Assembly: GCA_004297315.1 (NCBI GenBank)
Contig: SCTU01000225.1
Location: 1 to 13,914, forward strand
Length of the DNA: 13,914 nucleotides
Origin: Dehalococcoidia bacterium
GTDB taxonomy: Bacteria; Chloroflexota; Dehalococcoidia; UBA2979
Direction of reading: 5' to 3'
Position numbers and translations under genes: made by a program. Position 1 is the stretch's first letter, and each line of letters starts with the position of its first letter. Positions 1 through 8,216 of the stretch are shown piece after piece. Under the pieces are notes generated by a model, which saw nothing but the letters and a program-made list of their open reading frames with translations, made no database searches and was not told the DNA's origin.

Positions 1-255
1 AATGCCGACAAGTGTGCTGCTCAGAAATACCTCGTCGAACGACAGACCATCGACGTTCGGCTGTAGTTCCTCTTGCGTCGCCCAACCAAACCAGACTTCG
101 CTGGTGAACAGGCCGCTGAGGAAATAGGACACCGCGGCGACCAACCACAGCCAATGTGTGGCCGCCTTCCACATCACAAACTGGGCGATGACGCCGAATC
201 CGAGCGACATACCCACCAGGAGCGCGAGGCCTCGCGGTCCGAGATCCCATTCCAT
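1..255 (-). CDS. Small integral membrane protein, unknown function (5' part, runs off the window)
   Basis: An open frame starts at ATG 255-253 and stays open for 85 codons to base 1, so the C-terminus is outside the window. Translation begins MEWDLGPRGLALLVGM. It has two likely membrane helices, about residues 8-29 (Gly/Leu/Val rich) and 34-52, followed by a polar segment with the motifs GWATQEELQPNVDG (about 57-70) and LSFDEVFL. An AGGGAG Shine-Dalgarno at 264-269 sits 8 nt before the ATG and fixes the start. I do not recognise the family by name. Hydropathy and a good ribosome binding site support a real gene; function cannot be assigned. It is divergent from the VOC gene at 670. Confidence 0.62.
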   Translation of the reverse strand, partial: MEWDLGPRGLALLVGMSLGFGVIAQFVMWKAATHWLWLVAAVSYFLSGLFTSEVWFGWATQEELQPNVDGLSFDEVFLSSTLVGI

Positions 256-669
256 GATGCCGGCTCCCTTCTCGCCTGCCCTCACTGCCCCATTTGACCT
301 GGCTTCCTCACGAGAGGCGGATGTGGCAGCGCCACGAGATCGCCCCGCGCCGGAGGAAATCAGCCCAGCATCTCCCGTCAAGGGTGACCTGCCGGCGTCC
401 GATCCTCCAATGACGTTTGGCGCGACTCGGTCGTGACGAACGTCCTCGCCGGACGAGCCCGACGGAATACTGAAGGATGACTGACCGGTCGCGTGCCACG
501 CCCGCGCCGAGCTGCCTACATGGAACTGCAACGCCCGGGCGAGTCGATCTGTGCTTTCCTAGTTCGGCCTGTGATGCAGTCACAGGCCGGCTAGAGGACG
601 CGTCCGGATGGGGCAAGTGGTTCGTCGGACGCCTCACACGCGGCACTGATCGACTCGGAGGAGACATCG
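256..669. other. Divergent intergenic region without a credible gene
   Basis: This 414-bp stretch separates two divergent genes and should hold both promoters. I could not identify a convincing -35/-10 pair for either. A short minus-strand frame (308-676) and plus-strand frames here give Arg/Ser/Pro-rich translations without domain motifs or ribosome binding sites, typical of non-coding high-GC DNA. The notable structure is the perfect dyad at 559-594. A weaker CGTCC-N5-GGACG dyad lies near 440-456. Confidence 0.5.
559..594. promoter_or_regulatory. Strong dyad, candidate operator or RNA hairpin upstream of the VOC gene
   Basis: GGCCTGTGA (566-574) and TCACAGGCC (580-588) are perfect 9-bp arms around a 5-nt loop TGCAG. 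Outside them is a second, shorter pair CTAG (559-562) and CTAG (591-594). The core TGTGA-N5-TCACA resembles Crp/Fnr-family half-sites, but the spacing is 5 rather than the usual 6. It ends 75 bp before the ATG at 670. There is no T-tract on either side, so an intrinsic terminator is unlikely. Its role as operator is inferred. Confidence 0.45.
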
Positions 670-1107
670 ATGACAACCCAACTCAACCCGTACCTCAGCT
701 TTCGCGACGACGCACGTCAGGCGATGGACTTCTATCGAGAGATCTTCGGTGGGACGCTCACGGTCTCCACGTTCGCCGAGTTCCACGCGTCGCCTGACCC
801 CGGCGAGGGCGAAAAGGTGATGCACGCTGCGCTCGAGGCGCCGAACGGCATCACCTTCATGGCCTCGGACACGCCCAACGGCATGGAATATCGCCCGGGG
901 AGCAACATCTCGATGTCGCTCAGCGGGGACGACGAGAAGGTCTTGCGCGGCTACTTCGAGCGGCTCTCCGCCGGCGGTACCGTGACGATGCCGCCCGAGA
1001 AGGCGCCGTGGGGGGACACATTTGGCTCTTGCACGGATCGGTTCGGGGTGAACTGGCTCGTGAACATTACGAGCCCGGTGCCCCAGGCCACGCAGCAGGC
1101 CGGGTAG
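670..1107 (+). CDS. VOC superfamily protein, PhnB/glyoxalase-like
   Basis: A 145-residue protein of the PhnB-like branch of the vicinal oxygen chelate (glyoxalase/bleomycin-resistance) superfamily. Family signatures are visible in order: PYLSF near the N-terminus, then AMDFYREIFGG (about 17-27), KVMHAALEAP (about 51-60), a central SMSLSGDDE strand-turn, GGTVTMPPE (about 108-116), and the closing WGDTFGSCTDRFGVNWLVN (about 119-137). The length is normal for the family, with the two beta-alpha-beta-beta-beta modules complete. A GGAGGAG Shine-Dalgarno at 657-663, 6 nt before the ATG, fixes the start. Members are cytoplasmic and their substrates are rarely known, so no reaction is claimed. The gene is followed 121 bp later by a RibD-C-type gene on the same strand. 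The family call is firm; function is unknown. Confidence 0.9.
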   Translation: MTTQLNPYLSFRDDARQAMDFYREIFGGTLTVSTFAEFHASPDPGEGEKVMHAALEAPNGITFMASDTPNGMEYRPGSNISMSLSGDDEKVLRGYFERLSAGGTVTMPPEKAPWGDTFGSCTDRFGVNWLVNITSPVPQATQQAG

Positions 1108-1120
1108 CGGCGCGCGAGTC

Positions 1121-1155
1121 CCCGCTCCGATGGTGAGCGGGCGCGGCATCGGAGC
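1121..1155 (+). repeat. Two overlapping, mutually exclusive hairpins between the VOC and RibD-C genes
   Basis: Hairpin 1 pairs CCCGCTC (1121-1127) with GAGCGGG (1135-1141), loop 7 nt. Hairpin 2 pairs GCTCCGATG (1124-1132) with CATCGGAGC (1147-1155), loop 14 nt. Both stems are perfect, and they share bases 1124-1132 and the loop region, so only one can form at a time. They lie 14 to 48 nt after the VOC stop and 74 or more nt before the next ATG. There is no U-tract. Either stem could stop or stabilise mRNA, or the pair could act as a switch; the function is inferred. Confidence 0.4.
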
Positions 1156-1219
1156 CAAGCCGTTTGGGTGCCTCTGTGTCTTCGACCCCTGAGTGCACAA
1201 CGACGAGTCCATCCAGGCC

Positions 1220-1225
1220 GGAGGT
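1220..1225 (+). promoter_or_regulatory. Shine-Dalgarno that decides the RibD-C start
   Basis: GGAGGT lies just upstream of ATG 1229. An in-frame GTG at 1193 would add 12 residues but has no Shine-Dalgarno, and the family's conserved N-terminus begins at the internal ATG. The spacing here is short (3-4 nt) but acceptable. Confidence 0.6.
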
Positions 1226-1228
1226 CCT

Positions 1229-1813
1229 ATGAGAACACTCATCGTTTCCGAGTTCGTGTCGCTCGACGGAGTGATGCAGGCGCCCGGTGGACAGGACGAA
1301 GATCGCGACGGTGGGTTTGAGTACGGAGGCTGGACGATCCCCTTCTGGCATGACTCAATCGGCGAGTCCTTCGCAACTCTGATGAAGGACTGCGACGCGC
1401 TCTTACTCGGCCGGATGACCTATGTCACCCATGCCGAGGCGTTCGAGCCGATGCCCGCCGGCGATCCGTTTGGCGACATGATGAACAGGCCGAAGAAGTA
1501 CGTTGTGTCCCGGACGCTCACGCATCCCATCTGGCGTGACACGACCATCATCCGCGAGAACGTGATCGACTCGATCCGCGCGCTGAAGGATGCCCCCGGC
1601 AAGAACATCCTCACCGACGGAAGCAGCCAACTCGTCCACGCCATGATCGCAAGCGACCTGGTCGACGAGCTGCACCTCCTCCTGTATCCACTCATCCTCG
1701 GGAGCGGAAAGCGCGCGCTCCCCAATGGAGCGCATCGCCTCTTCTCGCTGAAGTCCACAACCCCCTACCCAACAGGGGTCGTCGGCCTCCACTACGTGCG
1801 CACCAACGGCTAG
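1229..1813 (+). CDS. Dihydrofolate reductase-fold protein (RibD C-terminal domain family)
   Basis: A 194-residue single-domain protein with the RibD-C/DHFR fold, as found in YwjB/YyaP-like proteins. Visible hallmarks are the N-terminal strand and substrate loop EFVSLDGVMQAPGG (about 8-21), LLLGRMTY (about 60-67), the strand KYVVSRTL (about 91-98), the NADPH-site region NILTDGSSQLVHAMIASDLV (about 125-144) and DELHLLLYPLILGSGKRAL (about 145-163). Length and motif order are normal. The physiological substrate of these stand-alone proteins is generally unknown; a pterin or deaminated pyrimidine reductase activity is possible but not shown. It is convergent with thiC and not part of the thiamine operon by strand. 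The family call is firm, specific function is not. Confidence 0.88.
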   Translation: MRTLIVSEFVSLDGVMQAPGGQDEDRDGGFEYGGWTIPFWHDSIGESFATLMKDCDALLLGRMTYVTHAEAFEPMPAGDPFGDMMNRPKKYVVSRTLTHPIWRDTTIIRENVIDSIRALKDAPGKNILTDGSSQLVHAMIASDLVDELHLLLYPLILGSGKRALPNGAHRLFSLKSTTPYPTGVVGLHYVRTNG

Positions 1814-1850
1814 CGTGCCCGCATCCGCGCACCCCGGTCGCGTGTCATTT

Positions 1851-1871
1851 CGCCCAAGTGGCGCTTGGGCG
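1851..1871. terminator. Hairpin between convergent genes, candidate terminator
   Basis: CGCCCAAG (1851-1858) and CTTGGGCG (1864-1871) form a perfect 8-bp GC-rich stem with a 5-nt loop. It begins two bases after the thiC stop codon on the minus strand and 37 bp after the RibD-C stop on the plus strand. Position between converging genes favours a shared 3' end signal. There is no clear U-tract on either strand, so it is not a canonical intrinsic terminator. Confidence 0.5.
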
Positions 1872-1873
1872 GG

Positions 1874-3645
<1,772 letters not shown>

Positions 3646-3649
<4 letters not shown>

Positions 3650-4329
3650 CGAGATCTGCCTTCCTGGGCCGGATACGCGGCCGGCTCCACATACATCGCT
3701 AGCGCTTCGCAGTAGCGGTCGAGGGCGGCGCGCACGTCCGGCGCGCCGAGAATGCCCGAGACGGCCGCGACACCCGCCGCGCCCGCGCGCAGGCACTCCG
3801 CGACCTGTTCCGGGTGAATGCCGCCAATCGCGAAGACCGGCAGCGAGGTGGTGCACGCCACCGCCCTCAGCGCTTCCACGCCGACACCGTCGCCCGGCTT
3901 CGATCCCGGCGCATAGACCGCGCCGAACACCGCGAAGTCGGCTCCGGCCTGTTCGGCGACGCGGGCCGCCTCGATGGAGTGCACCGCCGCGCTGCGCCAT
4001 GCCAGCGCCTGCGGCGGGCGGCTGGCGGGGATGTCAGCCTCCGGCCAATGCACGCCCGAATAGCCGAGGTGCTCCGCGAGCGCGGCATCGCCATTGAGGA
4101 GCAGTGGCACGTCGCCGGGCACAGCTTCTCGCGCGCGCGCCGCGAGCTCGCTCGCGTGGGAGCGCGAGACACCCTTCGCGCGCACCTGGATCACGACCGG
4201 GCGGCCCACGGCAGCGGCGGCGATCTCCTTGATCAGCGCAAGCCAGCGATCGTCATCGCCGACGTAGTCGCGATCAGCCACAACGACGAGCCGCGCGGGA
4301 AAGGGGTACGCGTTGGCGCTCACGGCCAT
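3646..4329 (-). CDS. tenI: Thiazole tautomerase TenI (ThiE-like fold)
   Basis: A 227-residue TIM barrel of the ThiE/TenI superfamily. In known members TenI aromatises the carboxythiazole phosphate made by ThiG, while ThiE joins it to HMP-PP. This copy looks like TenI. It has AAVHSIEAA with H117 at the position of the catalytic His of TenI (SVHS motif), then FGAVYAPGSKPGDG and AIGGIHPEQV. The ThiE ligands are eroded: the metal-binding (N/D)DR is NGD (79-81), and HLGQxDL is HWPEADIP (94-101). The IQVRAKG segment (Q48, R50, K52) remains. It overlaps thiG by 10 nt and thiC by 4 nt. A separate, intact thiE is at 6539-7216. The alternative is a divergent second ThiE; the fold is certain, the subtype about 80 percent. 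Confidence 0.82.
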
Positions 4330-5165
4330 GCCACCCGTCCTGCAGGGCTGATCAGACCCTCCACAGGCGATGAGGCCTCACCGTAGAAGCGCCTCGGCAT
4401 CCGGCCTGCCAGGAACGCCTCGCGCCCGGCGATCGCGGCGGCGCGCATCGCGCGCGCCATGCGCACCGGCTGCCGCGCTTGCGCGACCGCGGTGTTCATC
4501 AGCACACCGTCACAGCCCAGTTCGAACGCGACGGCCACGTCCGAGGCCGTGCCCACGCCCGCATCGACGATCACCGGCACGCCCGCGCGCTCCCTGATCA
4601 TCTGGATGTTGTGCGGGTTGCGGATGCCGAGACCGGAGCCGATCGGCGCGCCCAGCGGCATCACCGCCACACACCCAATCTCCTCCAGCCGCAGCGCGAT
4701 GATCGGGTCGTCAGTCGTGTAGGGGAGCACCTGGAACCCGCGCCCGACGAGTTCGCGTGCTGCGACGAGTAACTCCGCGACGTCCGGAAGCAGCGTCTCC
4801 TCGTCCGCGATCACCTCGAGCTTCACCAGCGATGTCCCGAGGGCTTCGCGGCCGAGCTCGGCGGTCAGCACTGCCTCGCGGGCGGTGAAACATCCGGCGG
4901 TGTTGGGTAGGAGGTGAAGGCCGCGTGCCGTCAGGAGGTCGTACAGGCTTTCTCCATCCTTCGCCTGATTGGGGTCGACGCGTCGCAGGGCGACCGTGAC
5001 GAGGCCTGTCCCCGACGCGTCGAGCGCATCCAGCAGCACCTGCGTGCTCGGATAACGCGAGGTACCGAGCAAGAGCCTTGAGGACAGCGTGATGCCGGCG
5101 AGTTCCCAGCGCTCCTCGCCGGGGAGCGGTGGTGTACGAACCGGTCCTGGCGCATGGTCGTTCAT
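4320..5165 (-). CDS. thiG: Thiazole synthase ThiG
   Basis: ThiG condenses 1-deoxyxylulose 5-phosphate, dehydroglycine and ThiS thiocarboxylate into the thiazole phosphate of thiamine. The 281-residue protein carries the full family pattern: LSSRLLLGTSRYPS (28-40), RRVDPNQ (61-67), LLPNTAGC (85-92), VKLEVI with the Schiff-base lysine K115, QVLPYTTDDP, GCVAVMPLGAPIGSGLGI, VPVIVDAGVGTASDVAVA and DGVLMNTAVA. About 15 N-terminal residues precede the core. The ATG at 5165 follows a strong GAGGAGGGGG. An in-frame GTG at 5186 would overlap thiS and adds only seven residues. It starts 13 nt after the thiS stop, beside its sulfur-carrier partner. Very confident. Confidence 0.97.
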   Translation of the reverse strand: MNDHAPGPVRTPPLPGEERWELAGITLSSRLLLGTSRYPSTQVLLDALDASGTGLVTVALRRVDPNQAKDGESLYDLLTARGLHLLPNTAGCFTAREAVLTAELGREALGTSLVKLEVIADEETLLPDVAELLVAARELVGRGFQVLPYTTDDPIIALRLEEIGCVAVMPLGAPIGSGLGIRNPHNIQMIRERAGVPVIVDAGVGTASDVAVAFELGCDGVLMNTAVAQARQPVRMARAMRAAAIAGREAFLAGRMPRRFYGEASSPVEGLISPAGRVAWP

Positions 5166-5178
5166 GTCCGCCCCCTCC

Positions 5179-5394
5179 TCAGCCACCCTGCACCGGACGC
5201 ACGATCTCGATCACATCGCCCGCCTGCACCGGCGTGTCGCCCCACTGGGCACGCGGCACGATCTCGCCGTTGCGGGCGACTGCGACGCCGCGCGCCCACT
5301 CGACCGGCACGAGGTCGGCGAGCGTGGTCCCCGGCCCCAGCGTGCGCGCCTCGCCATTCACGCGCACCGTGACCTCCGTCGCCGCGTCGTTCAT
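5179..5394 (-). CDS. thiS: Sulfur carrier protein ThiS
   Basis: A 71-residue ubiquitin-fold protein ending in the diagnostic Gly-Gly. The C-terminal glycine is adenylated and converted to a thiocarboxylate that donates sulfur to ThiG. Visible features are VRVNGEAR (beta hairpin, about 10-17), TTLADLV (about 23-29), VAVARNGEIVPRAQW (about 37-51) and AGDVIEIVRPVQGG at the end. Its ATG (5394) overlaps the thiO stop as ATGA. No thiF adenylyltransferase lies in the window, so activation must come from elsewhere, perhaps a MoeB/ThiF-type enzyme. Very confident. Confidence 0.96.
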   Translation of the reverse strand: MNDAATEVTVRVNGEARTLGPGTTLADLVPVEWARGVAVARNGEIVPRAQWGDTPVQAGDVIEIVRPVQGG

Positions 5395-6539
5395 CGGGCA
5401 ACATCCTTCGCGATGAAGCGGCCGGGCGAAAACGGTTCGAGGAGCGCGTCCAAGCGGCCGTCACACATGAGGTCGGCGAGCAACCACGCGGTGATCGGTG
5501 CGAGCTCCACCCCATTCCGAAAATGCCCGCTGGCGACGAACAGTCCCGCCCCGTCGACGTTTCCGATGGCGGGCAGGTGGTCCCGCAACGCGGGGCGAAA
5601 GCCGACGCCGCACTCGGTGAGTTCCAATTCCGCAATGCCCGGCAGCACCCGTCGCGCCTCGCGCAGCAGGTCGTACACCCCGCCGGCCGTGGGGCGTTCG
5701 TCGAACCCTTGCTCCTCCATCGACGCGCCGACCACGAGTTCTCCATCGGCACGCGGCACGATGTACACGTCGGGCGTGCGGACGACGTGGCGCACCAGGC
5801 GCTCGCCACGTAGCCGCAGGATTTGCCCCTTCACCGGGCGTAGCGGCAGCGGCAGCAGCGGCAGCCCCGCGATCGGTGAGGCGATCTGCCGCGACCATGC
5901 CCCTGCTGCGACGACGACCTGTGTCGCGTGAAGGGTCGAGGCGACGCCCTCGCGTTCGGTGGCAACCGCATAGCCGCCGTCTACACCGGGGGCGACGGCG
6001 GTCACCTGCGTACCTTCGAGGAGGACGGCGCCCGCGCGCTCCAGGGCCACGGTGAGCGCGCGCAGCAGGTGTCGAGGGTCCACCTGCGCATCGGGCATCC
6101 GCAATGCCCCCGCGATTCCCGGCGCGAGGTACGGCTCCTCCTCCCGCGCCTGGCGTCCTGTCAGTCGCTCGGCGTGGAGACCGCGCTCCCGTTGGAACGC
6201 CTCGAGGTGCTCGATGAGCGCCAGATGGTCGCGATGCAGCGCAACCAACAGCGTCCCCGTCGCGTCGTAACCCGTCTCAACGCCGCTCTCGCGCTCGAGC
6301 GTCGCAGTCCAGGCGGGATAGGCCTCGTGGCTCGCCAGCGCAAGGTGCGTCAAGCGTGGATCAGTGAGGTCGGCCTCCGACGACGGTGCAAGCATCCCTG
6401 CCGCTACGCCCGCCGCCGCACGTTCACCGATCTGCTTGCCCTCGACCACGGTGACACGCTGGCCGCGATGCGCGAGCGCGTGCGCAATCGCAAGGCCGAC
6501 AATGCCGCCACCGACGACGATCGTGCCCGAGGGTTCCAT
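5391..6539 (-). CDS. thiO: Glycine oxidase ThiO (FAD-dependent)
   Basis: ThiO oxidises glycine to dehydroglycine with O2, supplying the C-N unit of the thiazole ring; it is the aerobic replacement for ThiH. The 382-residue protein is a DAO-family flavoenzyme. It has TIVVGGGIVGLAIAHAL (about 6-22, dinucleotide-binding Rossmann motif), VTVVEG ending the second strand, AAAGVAAGMLAPSSE (about 41-55), RPVKGQILRL, PDVYIVPRADGELVVGASME and the C-terminal GVGFRPALRDHLPAIG plus ASGHFRNGVELAP, typical of ThiO. The start is ATG 6539, which shares one base with the thiE stop (TGATG). A longer in-frame start at 6584 would overlap thiE by 46 nt and is unlikely. It implies an aerobic or oxygen-tolerant host. 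Very confident. Confidence 0.95.
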   Translation of the reverse strand: MEPSGTIVVGGGIVGLAIAHALAHRGQRVTVVEGKQIGERAAAGVAAGMLAPSSEADLTDPRLTHLALASHEAYPAWTATLERESGVETGYDATGTLLVALHRDHLALIEHLEAFQRERGLHAERLTGRQAREEEPYLAPGIAGALRMPDAQVDPRHLLRALTVALERAGAVLLEGTQVTAVAPGVDGGYAVATEREGVASTLHATQVVVAAGAWSRQIASPIAGLPLLPLPLRPVKGQILRLRGERLVRHVVRTPDVYIVPRADGELVVGASMEEQGFDERPTAGGVYDLLREARRVLPGIAELELTECGVGFRPALRDHLPAIGNVDGAGLFVASGHFRNGVELAPITAWLLADLMCDGRLDALLEPFSPGRFIAKDVAR

Positions 6540-7216
6540 CAACGGCCTCGCACCGCGGTCGCCACGTCGAGGGCCGCGCGACAACGTCGCGTCGCCGCCA
6601 GCGGGTCGTCCGCGAGCAGCACTTCAGACAGAACCGCGACGCCGTACGCACCGGCCGCCATCACCTCGGGGATGCGCTGCGCCGTAATGCTGCCGATGGC
6701 GACGACGGGCACCGGAGCGTCCGCGCAGATCCGTCGGAGGGTGTCGAGGCCCATCTCCGGCGCCGGATTCGCCTTGGAGCGCGTGCCGTAGATCGGGCCC
6801 ACGCCGAGGTAGTCGACCCCGCTCGTCCAGACGCGCGCGGCCTCCTCGTAGGAGTTTGCCGTGCCGCCGATCAGCGCGCCGGCGCCGAGGATGGTGCGCG
6901 CCGTCGTGACGTCGAGGTCGTTGCGCCCGAGGTGGACGCCGTGGGCGCCGACTGCGCATGTCACGTCCACGCGGTCGTCGACAATCAGCAACGCCGGCGT
7001 ACTGACGCAGAGGCTGAGGATGTCGGACGCGACCGCCATCAACTCCCGCGTGGTGATGGCGCGCTTCTCCCGGTATTGCACGGCGTCCGCGCCGCCCTCG
7101 ATGGCGAGGTGCGCGAGCTCGACGTGCGTGAACCGCGTCTGCAGCACCTCATCCGTGAGGATCTGCAAGCGCGGAATGCGCTTCGGTTGACCTCCTCCCT
7201 CCACCCGCAGTGTCAT
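6539..7216 (-). CDS. thiE: Thiamine phosphate synthase ThiE
   Basis: ThiE couples HMP-PP with thiazole phosphate to give thiamine phosphate. The 225-residue TIM barrel keeps the pyrophosphate and metal ligands lost in the neighbouring TenI: AVQYREK (Q47, R49, K51), VDDRVD (79-84) and GVHLGRNDL (93-101), then GPIYGTRSK (140-148) and VAIGSIT. The GGTANS segment (117-122) is the variant seen in some ThiE lineages rather than GVSxH. An N-terminal extension of about 14 residues precedes the first strand. The ATG at 7216 overlaps the thiD stop as ATGA. A longer frame to 7393 would overlap thiD extensively and has no supporting site. Confident that this is the operon's true synthase. Confidence 0.94.
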   Translation of the reverse strand: MTLRVEGGGQPKRIPRLQILTDEVLQTRFTHVELAHLAIEGGADAVQYREKRAITTRELMAVASDILSLCVSTPALLIVDDRVDVTCAVGAHGVHLGRNDLDVTTARTILGAGALIGGTANSYEEAARVWTSGVDYLGVGPIYGTRSKANPAPEMGLDTLRRICADAPVPVVAIGSITAQRIPEVMAAGAYGVAVLSEVLLADDPLAATRRCRAALDVATAVRGR

Positions 7217-8088
7217 CGCGCACCCTCCTGGACCATCTGCGCCGCGGCGACGTGGTCTGCCATGAGCGCGCCCGGGCCGACGCGCACCGCCGTGCCGATC
7301 AGCGCCTCGATGTAGCCCTTGGCCGCGCGGACCGCCTGATCGAGGGCGCACCCGTGTGCGAGGTGCGTCGCGATCGCCGATGCGTAGGCACAACCCGTGC
7401 CGTGCACCTCGCGGCCGGGGAAGTGAGCGCCGGCAAACCCGAGCGCGCCATCGGCTGTGACCAGCAGGTCAGTCGCCGGTGCGGCGGCGAGGTGGCCGCC
7501 CTTCACCAGCACGGCACGCGCGCCCATCGCCAGAATGCGGCGTCCGGCCTCCTTGGCGTCATCGAGGGTGAGCACGTGCATGCCCGCGATGGCTTCGGCC
7601 TCGGCGACGTTCGGCGTGACCAGGCTGGCGAGCGGCAGAAGCCGAGCGCAGAGGGCCTCGATGCCCTCCTCGTCCAGTAACGCCGCGCCGGATGAGGATC
7701 GGATGACGGGGTCCACGACGAGGATCGGCGGCGGTGTCGCGCGGAACTGGCGCACCAGGAGTTCGACGGTTGCGCCGTTTGCGAGCATGCCCGTCTTCAC
7801 CGCGGCCGGCCCGTCGTCTGCGTAGGCTGCCTCGACCTGCGCCACAACGAGGGCGGGGTCGAGTGGGACGGAGGCGGTTACGCCGCGCGAGTACTGAGCC
7901 GTCAGCGCCGTGACCGCGACCACCGGCTGGCCACCATTCGCGGCGATCGACTGCAAGTCCGCCTGGACCCCGGCGCCACAACTGCTGTCCGAGCCGCCGA
8001 TGGCGAGTACGCGGGGCAAGGCGCGGCCATCCAATGACCTGCGTCGTTGCGACACGGCAGCATTCAAACAGGGGGGCGAAGCCGCCAT
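7213..8088 (-). CDS. thiD: HMP/HMP-P kinase ThiD
   Basis: ThiD phosphorylates hydroxymethylpyrimidine and its monophosphate to HMP-PP. The 291-residue ribokinase-family protein shows VLAIGGSDSSCGAGVQADLQ (27-46), TALTAQYSRGV, VKTGMLAN, VVDPVIRSSSGAALL, VTPNVAEAEAI, AVLVKGGH and VHGTGCAYASAIA with the anion-hole GTGC at 230-233. About 25 residues precede the first strand, longer than usual. The start is taken as ATG 8088 because GGAGG (8096-8100) is 7 nt upstream. The nearby in-frame ATG at 8094 would leave one base of spacing. It is first in the operon, directly under the TPP riboswitch, and overlaps thiE by 4 nt. Very confident of function. Confidence 0.96.
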   Translation of the reverse strand: MAASPPCLNAAVSQRRRSLDGRALPRVLAIGGSDSSCGAGVQADLQSIAANGGQPVVAVTALTAQYSRGVTASVPLDPALVVAQVEAAYADDGPAAVKTGMLANGATVELLVRQFRATPPPILVVDPVIRSSSGAALLDEEGIEALCARLLPLASLVTPNVAEAEAIAGMHVLTLDDAKEAGRRILAMGARAVLVKGGHLAAAPATDLLVTADGALGFAGAHFPGREVHGTGCAYASAIATHLAHGCALDQAVRAAKGYIEALIGTAVRVGPGALMADHVAAAQMVQEGAR

Positions 8089-8172
8089 GCACATTCCTCC
8101 GCCGGTATTACCCGGATCAGGTACGCGGGTTTGCTCTCAGGCCAGGCGCCATGCCCGACCACCCCGTGTGCA
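8088..8172 (-). ncRNA. TPP (THI-box) riboswitch, translational type
   Basis: The minus strand carries the conserved TPP aptamer elements in order. P1 5' strand TGCACA is at 8172-8167 and the P2 strand CGGGGT at 8166-8161. The P3 arm follows, then the pyrimidine-binding CTGAGA at 8140-8135 and P2 return ACCCG. The pyrophosphate-binding side has ACCTGATCC (8122-8114), P5 CCGG-loop-CCGG (8115-8102), GCGGAGGAA, and the P1 3' strand TGTGCA (8093-8088). The 3' half differs slightly from the common GCGNAGGGA. The aptamer ends on the thiD start codon, so TPP binding should block translation initiation directly. The riboswitch identity is certain; the mechanism is inferred. Confidence 0.95.
8096..8100 (-). 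promoter_or_regulatory. thiD Shine-Dalgarno embedded in the TPP aptamer
   Basis: GGAGG lies within the conserved 3' core of the aptamer (GCGGAGGAA), where its AGG can face the CCT of ACCTGAT in helix P4. It is 7 nt from ATG 8088. It therefore both decides the thiD start and is hidden when TPP is bound. Confidence 0.75.
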
Positions 8173-8181
8173 ATTGCGGAC

Positions 8182-8210
8182 TCTATACCCGGGACGACGA
8201 TCCGTCACGC
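8182..8210 (-). promoter_or_regulatory. Candidate promoter of the thiamine operon
   Basis: On the minus strand TATAGA (8187-8182) resembles a -10 box. Upstream are weak -35 candidates: GCGTGA (8210-8205, 17-bp spacing) or GTGACG (8208-8203, 15-bp spacing). A start about 7 nt after the -10 would fall near 8175, so the transcript would begin almost at the first base of riboswitch P1. The -35 match is poor; position is the main support. Confidence 0.4.
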
Positions 8211-8216
8211 GTCGTC
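8193..8216. repeat. Dyad overlapping the -35 region of the thiamine promoter
   Basis: GACGACG (8193-8199) and CGTCGTC (8210-8216) are perfect 7-bp arms with a 10-nt spacer. They cover the proposed -35 region upstream of the riboswitch, a place where a regulator could bind. No T-tract follows, so it does not look like a terminator. Possible operator; could be chance in GC-rich DNA. Confidence 0.3.

Noticed and set aside
308..676. 122-residue minus-strand frame in the divergent intergenic region
   Set aside because: It begins inside the VOC gene start, lacks a ribosome binding site, and has an Arg/Ser/Pro-rich translation with no motifs.
634..1242. 202-residue minus-strand frame opposite the VOC gene
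   Set aside because: Antisense shadow of a gene with strong family motifs and a good ribosome binding site.
3650..4000. N-terminal extension of thiC to an upstream start at 4000
   Set aside because: The extra 117 residues are Arg/Gly-rich and read tenI out of frame. The start at 3649 has a Shine-Dalgarno and an ATGA overlap typical of this operon.
8092..8094. ATG at 8094 as the thiD start
   Set aside because: It leaves one base after GGAGG, too close for initiation. ATG 8088 in the same frame has the ideal 7-nt spacing.
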